Assembly: GCA_910586375.1 (NCBI GenBank)
Contig: CAJUIE010000090.1
Coordinates: 1-6,775, forward strand
DNA length: 6,775 bases
Reading direction: 5' to 3'
From: an uncultured Alistipes sp.
GTDB lineage: Bacteria > Bacteroidota > Bacteroidia > Bacteroidales > Rikenellaceae
Shown here: piece by piece, positions 1 to 5,161 of the stretch
Numbering within the stretch: position 1 is the stretch's first letter
Layout: each line of letters opens with the position of its first letter
The notes under the pieces: generated by a model
Databases searched by the model: none
What the model saw: the letters and a program-made list of their open reading frames with translations, nothing else
Told to the model about the DNA's origin: nothing
Program-made: the position numbers and the translations under genes

Positions 1-2
1 GG

Positions 3-251
3 TGTGAACTGCCCGCCGCCATCCGGCCCGAGGGGTGGCGCGACTGGCACGACGCGGCCCGCAAGGGCGATGTTTATTATGCCGAGTGGCGCTGCTCGGG
101 AGCGGGTGCCGACCGCCGGGGCCGCGTGGCGTGGTCGTGCGAGCTCTCCGACGCCGAGGCCGCCGGGTATATCCCCGCAATGATTTTTGCCAAAAAAACC
201 GGCTCCGAACAGTTCCGCGACGACTGGTCGGGCCGCTTCGATACCGACTGA
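3..251 (+). CDS. Pectinesterase (CE8 family), C-terminal fragment
   Basis: This reading frame is open from the left edge of the window and ends at TGA 249-251, giving the last 82 residues of a protein whose start lies outside. The fragment reads CELPAAIRPEGWRDW, then YYAEW, then SCELSDAEAAGYIP. This matches the C-terminal signature of bacterial and plant carbohydrate esterase family 8 pectinesterases (IRPEGW, Y-A-E-[WY], and a terminal L-[ST]-D-E-A-A-x-x-Y segment). These enzymes remove methyl esters from homogalacturonan, outside the cytoplasm, so that lyases and hydrolases can act. The catalytic Asp/Arg residues lie upstream and cannot be checked. The stop is 2 bp before the next gene, which implies one operon. 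Two overlapping frames (starting at 35 on the plus strand and ending at 77 on the minus strand) are GC-driven shadows. Confidence 0.85.
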   Translation, partial: CELPAAIRPEGWRDWHDAARKGDVYYAEWRCSGAGADRRGRVAWSCELSDAEAAGYIPAMIFAKKTGSEQFRDDWSGRFDTD

Positions 252-253
252 CC

Positions 254-1897
254 ATGAAAAAAACGATTCTGCTGGGCGTTCTGCTTGCCGCGGCTCCGGT
301 CTCGGCACAAAGCGTCTGGACTGCCGACCTGGGCGACGGAAAATACAAGAACCCGGTTCTTTATGCCGATTATTCCGATCCCGATGTCATCCGCACGGGC
401 GACGACTACTGGATGACCTCCTCGTCGTTCGCCTGTGTGCCGGGGTTGCAGATTCTCCACTCCACCGATCTGGTCAACTGGCAGATCGTCGGGGCGGCGC
501 TTCCGCGTCTTTACGACGGCGGGGCTTTCGACCGGCCGCGGCATGGCGACGGCGTGTGGGCCCCCTCCATCCGCTTTCACGACGGGTGGTATTACATCTT
601 TTGGGGCGATCCCGACCGGGGTATTTATAGGGTCCGGGCGCGCGATCCGCGGGGCGAGTGGTCGCAGCCGCTTCTGGTCAAGGCGGCCCGGGGCATCATC
701 GACACCTGCCCCCTGTGGGACGACGATGGGCGCGCCTACCTCGTGCATGGGTGGGCCGGGTCACGGGCCGGGTTTAAAAGCGTGCTGAGTGTCAGTGAGA
801 TGACGCCCGACGGCGAGCGGCTCCTCGGTGAAGAGGTCCTGATCTTCGACGGTCACGACGAGCATCCCACGGTTGAAGGTCCGAAATTTTACAAACGCAA
901 CGGGTGGTATTACGTCTTTGCACCCGCCGGGGGCGTGAAACCCGGCTGGCAGCTCGTGCTGCGCGCTCGCTCGCCGTGGGGGCCTTATGAGTGCCGCAAG
1001 GTGCTGCATCAGGGCGACACGGCCACGCCCGGCCCGCATCAGGGCGCCTGGGTCGAGGATGTCGCGGGCGATTCGTGGTTTGTCCATTTTGTCGATATGT
1101 ACGCTTATGGACGGGTGGTGCACCTGCAACCCATGACGTGGAGCGATGACGGATGGTGCCTTATCGGCGTGGACCGCAACGGTGACGGGGTGGGGGAGCC
1201 GGTCGCCACGTTCCGCAAACCCTCCTCGCACGTGCCGGGGGCTGTTGTCGCTCCGGCTGCCGGTGACGAGTTTGGGGGCCGTACGCTCGGGCTTCAGTGG
1301 CAATGGCCAGCCAATCCGCAGCCGGGGCAGTATTTCCTCAATCCATCGGCCGGTACACTGCGCCTCTATTGCCATGCGCGCCCGGAGGGGTGGCGCAACC
1401 TCTCCGATAACGTGAATTTGCTGTTGCAGAAGATCGACGCTCCGAACTATACCGTCACTACGAAGTTGCGCTTCCACCCCTCCTATGAGGGCGACCGGGC
1501 CGGAATCGTCGTCTTTGGCCACGATTATACCACGCTGGGGCTGACTTTGCGCGGTGAGCAGCTCTTCATCGAACGCTCTGTCTGTACGCAGGCCATGAAG
1601 CAGGGTGCTTGTGAGCAGTTGGTCAGTGCCGCCTATTATGGCCGGGGTGCGGGCCCTGTCGACATCTGGTTGCAGTGCCGCATCGAGCAGCAGCTCGGTG
1701 ACGACGGCACGCCGCAGATGCTCTGCACGCTCCGCTATAGCTCCGACGGTCGGCATTTCCGGCAGGCAGGCGATGCCTTCATCGCCCAGGCCGGGCACTG
1801 GATCGGCGCCAAGATCGGGTTCTTCACCGATGCTGAGGTGCGTAAGAACGATGCCGGCTGGATCGATATCGACTATTTCCGAACGTCCGAAAGGTGA
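254..1897 (+). CDS. Secreted glycoside hydrolase family 43 enzyme (xylosidase/arabinofuranosidase type)
   Basis: The product is 547 aa. It is a predicted exo-acting glycosidase removing xylose or arabinose side residues from pectin or hemicellulose. I start it at ATG 254, because MKKTILLGVLLAAAPVSA is a clear signal peptide (probable cleavage after A18) and the ATG follows the upstream stop by 2 bp; the longer open frame back to 35 overlaps the pectinesterase. The N-terminal half is a five-bladed GH43 propeller, with NPVLYADYSDPDVI near residue 33. The expected catalytic triad is present: base D42 (SDPD), pKa modulator D150 (GIIDTCPLW) and acid E208 (TVEGPKF). From about D338 to the end is a beta-sandwich C-terminal domain (DEFGG..LQWQW, later GWIDIDYFR) typical of beta-xylosidase-type GH43s. 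The NPxLYADYSDPDVIR and MTSSSF patterns resemble subfamily 12. The exact sugar specificity is not readable from sequence; the pectinesterase partner argues for a pectin side chain. Confidence 0.9.
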   Translation: MKKTILLGVLLAAAPVSAQSVWTADLGDGKYKNPVLYADYSDPDVIRTGDDYWMTSSSFACVPGLQILHSTDLVNWQIVGAALPRLYDGGAFDRPRHGDGVWAPSIRFHDGWYYIFWGDPDRGIYRVRARDPRGEWSQPLLVKAARGIIDTCPLWDDDGRAYLVHGWAGSRAGFKSVLSVSEMTPDGERLLGEEVLIFDGHDEHPTVEGPKFYKRNGWYYVFAPAGGVKPGWQLVLRARSPWGPYECRKVLHQGDTATPGPHQGAWVEDVAGDSWFVHFVDMYAYGRVVHLQPMTWSDDGWCLIGVDRNGDGVGEPVATFRKPSSHVPGAVVAPAAGDEFGGRTLGLQWQWPANPQPGQYFLNPSAGTLRLYCHARPEGWRNLSDNVNLLLQKIDAPNYTVTTKLRFHPSYEGDRAGIVVFGHDYTTLGLTLRGEQLFIERSVCTQAMKQGACEQLVSAAYYGRGAGPVDIWLQCRIEQQLGDDGTPQMLCTLRYSSDGRHFRQAGDAFIAQAGHWIGAKIGFFTDAEVRKNDAGWIDIDYFRTSER

Positions 1898-1900
1898 AAG

Positions 1901-1932
1901 GCGGGCCTCCGCGGCGGGGTGGCGACGGCTCG
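1901..1932 (+). repeat. GGGCCTCCGC...GGCTCG repeat module, diverged copy
   Basis: Immediately after the GH43 stop lies GGGCCTCCGC followed, after a GC-rich stretch, by GGCTCG. Related copies occur at 2034-2052, 6381-6410 and 6517-6545 on the plus strand, and inverted at 3568-3596 and 6692-6706. This copy lacks the ATCCGGGG centre of the others. It forms the left end of the composite repeat region that fills the gap between the GH43 and MATE genes. Confidence 0.6.
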
Positions 1933-1933
1933 G

Positions 1934-1953
1934 ACAGTCTGGCGACTGTTTTT
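1934..1953 (+). terminator. Candidate intrinsic terminator for the pectinesterase-GH43 operon
   Basis: ACAGTC (1934-1939), loop TGGC, and GACTGT (1944-1949) form a perfect 6-bp hairpin, followed by a T run (1949-1953). It lies 36 bp after the GH43 stop and would end that operon. The stem is short, so efficiency is uncertain. The same hairpin with a different loop (ATCC) recurs at 6547-6562, where it is not followed by a T run. It is therefore also a repeat module, and its termination role here may be incidental. Confidence 0.5.
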
Positions 1954-2133
1954 CGCGGGCCGAAGACTGCGCGTCTTCGCGGGGGCAGACTACAGAGAGC
2001 CGCAGCCAGCGGAGCACACGCGACAGAATGGAGCGGGCCTCCGCATCCGGGGGCTGCGGCCCGGCGGCTCCAGAGGAGCCGGAACTTTGCGCAAGAGTGC
2101 GCGTTCTCTCCGCAGTCTTCGGCCCGAAAAAGC
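1949..2133. repeat. Composite hairpin-rich repeat element bounded by inverted repeats (copy A)
   Basis: The unit is bounded by a perfect 16-bp inverted repeat, 1956-1971 (CGGGCCGAAGACTGCG) and 2111-2126. It extends outward as TTTTTCG on the left and CGAAAAA on the right, with a 2-bp CG insertion on the left side. Inside are: a small hairpin CGAAGAC/GTCTTCG (1961-1979); a 29-nt block (1988-2016, beginning GACTACAGAGAGCC) identical to 6339-6367; a 17-nt variable segment; and a 19-nt block (2034-2052, CGGGCCTCCGCATCCGGGG) identical to 6381-6399. The two blocks fold on each other: 1999-2007 pairs with 2052-2060 and 2009-2014 with 2039-2044. A further hairpin sits at 2065-2081. No target-site duplication is obvious. 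I see no protein gene here; open frames through it are products of the repeat. Confidence 0.75.
2065..2081. repeat. CGGCTCC-AGA-GGAGCCG hairpin module
   Basis: A perfect 7-bp inverted repeat with a 3-nt loop. It has a counterpart at 6655-6673 (CCGGCTCT-CAA-AGAGCCGG), where the stem is kept but loop and stem bases differ. No T run follows on either strand, so it is not a convincing intrinsic terminator. Confidence 0.55.
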
Positions 2134-2140
2134 CCCGATT

Positions 2141-3463
2141 TTAGTTTTCGATCGCTTTTCCCTCGATCATGCGCAGCCGCTTGGTCATGAAGTATTGCAG
2201 CACGCCGCGCAGGAACATGTAGAGCGTGAAGGCCATCCACAGGGCATTGTTGCCGATGAGCGGATAGCCTGCGTAGTAGATGGCGAAGTAGGCTGCTGTC
2301 GAGAGGAACATCGAGTTGCGCATCACGCGCGTCTGGGTGGCGCCGACCATGATGCCGTCCATGATGAAGGGCGTGGCGCTCGCTATGGGGATGATGATGA
2401 TCCAGATGATGTAGCGGCCCGCCAGCTCCACGATCCGCGGGGCTTCAGGTGCCGAGCGGTCGATGAAGAGCCCCACCAGCTCGCGCCAGCCCGTCAGGTA
2501 GATTCCGACGAAGACCACCGATACCACCGTACCCCAGAAGATGCAGCGGCGCAGACATGCGCGGAGCGACTCTATATCGCGGGCACCGATGAAGCGGCCC
2601 GTGAGGGCTTCGGCCGCATAAGCGAACCCGTCGTTCATGTAGGAGAAGAGCGTGAAGAGTTGCAGCAACAACGTGTTGACGGCCAGCAGGGCCGGATCGT
2701 CCATGCGGGCCGAGGCGCCCGTGAAAAAGGTGTAGACCGCCACGATGCAGAACGTGCGCAGGATGATGTCGCGGTTGATGCGGAAAAAGGTCCGCAGCGG
2801 CTCCAGGTCGGCCACTTCGCGCCATTTTACCCGCACCAGCACCGGGCGGTAGCGCACCACGAGGAGCACCGCCGAGAGTGCCACGCCGCACCACTGTGCC
2901 AGCACCGAGGCGTAGGCGATGCCGACGATGCCCATGTCCAGGCCGAAGGCGAACCAGAGGCTGCACAGAATGTGTATGATGTTGACCGTTATGGCCGTGC
3001 ACATCGGGATCAGGGCGTTCTGCATGCCCGTGAACCAGCCGTTGAAGCCGAAGAGCACGATGCCGGCCGGTACGGCCCAGATACGGGCGTAGAAGTAGTC
3101 GCGGGTCATCTCCGGGCCGTTCATGGCCCAAAGGGCCAGCTCTCCGGCGGGCCATTGCAGCGCTACCGTCACGATGCCCATGAGTGCCGCTACGGTCAGT
3201 GCCCGGCAGAGCATCCGGGTGCACTCCTCCCAGTCGCCGGCGCCGAATGCCTGGGCCGTCAGGCCGCTGGTTCCCATGCGTACGAACGAGCAGTTCCAGT
3301 AGATGAAGTTGAAGATCGAAACGCCGATAGCCAGAGCGCCGATCGTTGCCGCTGAATCCGTGCCCCAGTGGCCTGCTATGGCTGTCGAGACGATGCCCAT
3401 CAACGGCACGGTGATGTTCGACACGATATTCGGAAGCGCTATGCGCATGATTTCGCGGTTCAT
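2141..3463 (-). CDS. MATE family (DinF/NorM-like) multidrug efflux transporter
   Basis: An integral inner-membrane antiporter, predicted to export small molecules or drugs using an ion gradient. The product is 440 aa from the chosen start, normal for MATE proteins, with about twelve hydrophobic segments. It begins MNREIMRIALPNIVSNITVP, the usual DinF-like opening, followed by IAGHWG, an FVRMGTSGLTAQAFGAGD loop after the second helix, and GFNGWFTGMQNA further on. An in-frame ATG 9 bp upstream (3472) would add MQN. I prefer the ATG whose codon ends at 3463, because family members usually start with M-N-x-E-I and a -7-like box lies at 3480-3487. Odd point: helix 1 reads GIVSTAIAGH, with Ser26 where many MATE proteins have the conserved Asp of VDxxxxG. 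The gene converges on the GH43 operon across a repeat-filled gap and diverges from the pseudouridine synthase. Substrate unknown. Confidence 0.88.
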   Translation of the reverse strand: MNREIMRIALPNIVSNITVPLMGIVSTAIAGHWGTDSAATIGALAIGVSIFNFIYWNCSFVRMGTSGLTAQAFGAGDWEECTRMLCRALTVAALMGIVTVALQWPAGELALWAMNGPEMTRDYFYARIWAVPAGIVLFGFNGWFTGMQNALIPMCTAITVNIIHILCSLWFAFGLDMGIVGIAYASVLAQWCGVALSAVLLVVRYRPVLVRVKWREVADLEPLRTFFRINRDIILRTFCIVAVYTFFTGASARMDDPALLAVNTLLLQLFTLFSYMNDGFAYAAEALTGRFIGARDIESLRACLRRCIFWGTVVSVVFVGIYLTGWRELVGLFIDRSAPEAPRIVELAGRYIIWIIIIPIASATPFIMDGIMVGATQTRVMRNSMFLSTAAYFAIYYAGYPLIGNNALWMAFTLYMFLRGVLQYFMTKRLRMIEGKAIEN

Positions 3464-3479
3464 ATTCTGCATAATGCCG

Positions 3480-3487
3480 CGAAGATA
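3480..3487 (-). promoter_or_regulatory. Possible Bacteroidetes-type -7 element for the MATE gene
   Basis: On the minus strand this reads TATCTTCG, one base from the TAnnTTTG consensus used by the Bacteroidetes primary sigma factor. It lies 17 bp upstream of the preferred MATE start, leaving a very short leader. No good -33 TTG is seen at the expected spacing, so this is tentative. Confidence 0.35.
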
Positions 3488-3519
3488 GGATTAAAAATCA
3501 AGAATGAAAAATTAAAACT
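3488..3519. other. AT-rich spacer
   Basis: About 30 bp of ATTAAAAATCAAGAATGAAAAATT-type sequence in a window that is otherwise strongly GC-rich. It sits just upstream of the MATE start and may be part of its promoter region. A shorter AT-rich patch (AAAATTTAAT, 6751-6760) borders the repeat region at the right end. No gene is seen in it. Confidence 0.4.
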
Positions 3520-3530
3520 CGCCCCGCTCT

Positions 3531-3621
3531 GTCATTCTGAGGCGTTAGCCGACGAATCTGTTTTCGGGCCGCAGCCAGCGGATGCGGAGGCTCGCCCGAT
3601 CTTCGATCGGAAAAGATTCTT
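3531..3621. repeat. Composite intergenic repeat, copy in the divergent region
   Basis: Starts with GTCATTCTGAGGC (3531-3543) and GAATCTGTTTTCGGGCC (from 3554). Then comes 3568-3596 (GCCGCAGCCAGCGGATGC, then GGAGGCTCGCC), which is close to the reverse complement of the 2034-2060 arm of the composite repeat. A perfect hairpin CCGATC-TTC-GATCGG follows at 3596-3610, and then AAAAGATTC (3612-3620), which pairs imperfectly with GAATCTGTTTT. So the whole stretch is an inverted-repeat unit related to the repeats at 1949-2133 and 6312-6600. The rest of the divergent gap (3622-3760) holds a GGCCG-T7-CGGCC stem (3674-3690) and nothing else I recognise. Confidence 0.6.
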
Positions 3622-3760
3622 GACTGCGCCTGCCTCCTCCTTGCCCGACAGAGCCTGCGAGTCGGCTATGCCGGGCCGTTTTTTTCGGCCTGAAGGTGGC
3701 ACTTCCTGGCTTTTTGCCGGAATTGGCCGGGTCCATGCTGCGGATTTGCGAAAAATGGAT

Positions 3761-3768
3761 TATCTTTG
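3761..3768 (+). promoter_or_regulatory. Bacteroidetes -7 promoter element for the pseudouridine synthase gene
   Basis: TATCTTTG matches the TAnnTTTG consensus exactly and ends 20 bp before the ATG at 3789, which implies a leader of roughly 10-15 nt. The -33 position has only a weak CTG (3738-3740) at about the right 20-bp spacing. The location supports both this promoter and the chosen start codon. Confidence 0.65.
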
Positions 3769-3788
3769 TCAGATAAACAGAACAAGCA

Positions 3789-5048
3789 ATGAAAGATCAC
3801 AAAAACGACTCGACGCCGGTACTCGAACGTTTCGGGCGCGACAAGCGCAAACGTACCGTCACCGCTTCGGCGGAGCGCGTCGAGCGTCGCCCGCGTTCGC
3901 CGCGTGACGCTGCCGATGCGGAGCAACCCGCCTATGGGCACAAACGGGCCTCTTACAACCCCAACTTCACGCCCGACAACCGCCCTAAGTTCGACGACAA
4001 ACCGCGGCGCTCCTCGTTGGGTGAGCGCACCTTTCGCGGCGGCGATAAACCCCGCTACGGGGCTAAACCCCATCATGGCGACAAGCCGCGCTTAGGTGCG
4101 GCCGATCGTTCTTACCCGGGCAATGGCGCAGAGCAGCCGGCCTATGGAGAACGGGGACCCAAAAAGTTTGGCCCGCGCATCGGCGGTGAGGGGCCTCAAA
4201 AAAAGTTCGGGTCTAAGAGTGCAGGTAAGTTTGCCTCGAGGGGTCCCAAAAAGTCCGGACCCAAGAGATACGGCGACAAAGCTGCTGAGCGCCGGCGTAC
4301 GGAGTATCCCAGGTATGACCCCGTACAAGCGCCGGGAGCCATGCGGCTCAATCGGTTCATTGCCCAGTCGGGCATCTGCTCGCGTCGCGAGGCTGACGAC
4401 TTCATTACGGCGGGGCTTGTATCGGTCAACGGACAGATTGTCACGGAGCTGGGCACCAAGGTATTGCCTACCGACGAGGTGAAGTTCAACGACAGCCGTG
4501 TGCAGGGCGAGAAGAGGGTCTATTTAGTGCTCAACAAGCCCAAGGGATATGTCACCTCGCTCGACGACCCCCATGCCACCAGGACCGTCATGGAGCTGGT
4601 GCAGGGAGCCTGCACGGAGCGCATCTATCCGGTCGGACGTCTGGACAAGAACAGCCTCGGGCTGCTGCTTTTCACCAACGACGGCGATCTGGCCCGGCAG
4701 CTTACGCACCCCTCTTATGAGAAGAAGAAGGTTTACCAGGTGACGCTCGACAAGCCCTTGACGCGGGCCGACATGGAGCGCATCGCCGAGGGCATCACGC
4801 TTGAGGACGGCGAGATTTTCGCCGATGAAATATCCTATGTCAAGGAGAACAAGCAGGAGGTGGGACTTGAGATACACTCGGGCCGCAACCGTATTGTGCG
4901 GCGCATCTTTGAGTTTCTGGGGTATACGGTCACCAAGCTCGATCGTGTCTACTATGCGGGTCTGACCAAGAAGAACCTCAAGCGCGGAGCGTGGCGCTTC
5001 CTTACCCGCGAGGAGGTCGGGCGTCTCAAATCGGGACAGTACGAGTAG
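3789..5048 (+). CDS. rluB: RsuA/RluB-family rRNA pseudouridine synthase with long basic N-terminal extension
   Basis: A cytoplasmic enzyme converting a specific uridine in ribosomal RNA to pseudouridine, 419 aa. Residues 1 to about 184 are a low-complexity Lys/Arg/Gly/Pro-rich, probably disordered extension with repeats such as GDKPR, GAKP and GPKKFGP. An S4 RNA-binding domain begins near M185 (MRLNRFIAQSGICSRREAD). The catalytic domain runs from about residue 244 (VYLVLNKPKGYVTS), with the RsuA-family active-site motif GRLDKNSLGLLLFTNDG; catalytic Asp is D286. GRNRIVRRIFEFLGY (365-379) is the conserved C-terminal motif. The domain order fits RluB/RsuA/RluF; RluB (23S U2605) is the usual assignment in this phylum but the target base cannot be read from sequence. 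I keep the start at 3789 because of the -7 box at 3761 and an extension that stays in frame throughout. A single-gene transcript ended by the terminator at 5069-5110 is likely. Confidence 0.9.
   Translation: MKDHKNDSTPVLERFGRDKRKRTVTASAERVERRPRSPRDAADAEQPAYGHKRASYNPNFTPDNRPKFDDKPRRSSLGERTFRGGDKPRYGAKPHHGDKPRLGAADRSYPGNGAEQPAYGERGPKKFGPRIGGEGPQKKFGSKSAGKFASRGPKKSGPKRYGDKAAERRRTEYPRYDPVQAPGAMRLNRFIAQSGICSRREADDFITAGLVSVNGQIVTELGTKVLPTDEVKFNDSRVQGEKRVYLVLNKPKGYVTSLDDPHATRTVMELVQGACTERIYPVGRLDKNSLGLLLFTNDGDLARQLTHPSYEKKKVYQVTLDKPLTRADMERIAEGITLEDGEIFADEISYVKENKQEVGLEIHSGRNRIVRRIFEFLGYTVTKLDRVYYAGLTKKNLKRGAWRFLTREEVGRLKSGQYE
4153..4263 (+). repeat. Degenerate tandem GPKKFG-coding repeats inside the rluB extension
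   Basis: Three related segments start with GGGGACCCAAAAAGT (4153), GGGGCCTCAAAAAAAGT (4190) and GGGGTCCCAAAAAGTCCGG (4240). They encode GPKKFGP, GPQKKFGS and GPKKSGP. They are imperfect at the DNA level but keep the Gly/Pro/Lys pattern, which suggests expansion of a low-complexity RNA-binding tail under selection for composition. Confidence 0.6.
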
Positions 5049-5068
5049 AAGACTTGGTGCATGAGATT

Positions 5069-5110
5069 TTCGCCCCGGTCAGGATAACACCGACCGGGGC
5101 GAATTGTTTT
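5069..5110 (+). terminator. Strong intrinsic terminator after the pseudouridine synthase gene
   Basis: TTCGCCCCGGTC (5069-5080) and GACCGGGGCGAA (5092-5103) form a perfect 12-bp stem with an 11-nt loop, followed by TTGTTTT. It begins 21 bp after the stop codon. On the minus strand the stem is followed by AAAATCTC, not a T run, so it should act only on rightward transcription and not on the convergent hydrolase gene. Confidence 0.88.
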
Positions 5111-5137
5111 GTCGGGCCGCCGGCGCCGGGCGCTCAA

Positions 5138-5156
5138 CGCCTCCGACATGAAGGCG
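5138..5156 (-). other. Hairpin just downstream of the amidase gene
   Basis: On the minus strand CGCCTTC-ATGTC-GGAGGCG forms a 7-bp stem (one G-T wobble) 6 bp beyond the hydrolase stop codon. It has no T run, so it could be a weak or Rho-assisted 3' end or chance. A very GC-rich stretch (5114-5131) follows it. Confidence 0.3.
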
Positions 5157-5161
5157 GAAAC

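Noticed and set aside
35..253. N-terminal extension of the GH43 reading frame back to an ATG at 35
   Set aside because: It overlaps the pectinesterase C-terminus in another frame, encodes an Arg-rich peptide with no family resemblance, and would bury the clear signal peptide that begins at 254.
77..2017. Long minus-strand open frames antisense to the pectinesterase and GH43 genes (77-748 and 761-2017)
   Set aside because: They lie opposite genes with clear family motifs in high-GC DNA, where stop codons are rare. Their translations resemble no family, and the second runs into the repeat region.
1934..2133. CRISPR array or tRNA cluster in the hairpin-rich gap
   Set aside because: The repeats are not regularly spaced, occur once each in this gap, and fold as long imperfect hairpins; no cloverleaf, CCA end or cas gene is present.
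1919..3355. 478-aa plus-strand open frame antisense to the MATE gene
   Set aside because: The translation is His/Asp/Glu/Arg-rich with no hydrophobic or domain pattern, which is typical of the shadow of a membrane protein gene. The minus-strand MATE frame has clear family motifs.
3674..3690. GGCCG-T7-CGGCC stem as a terminator
   Set aside because: The Ts form the loop and do not follow the stem, the stem is only 5 bp, and it lies between divergent genes where no transcript end is expected.
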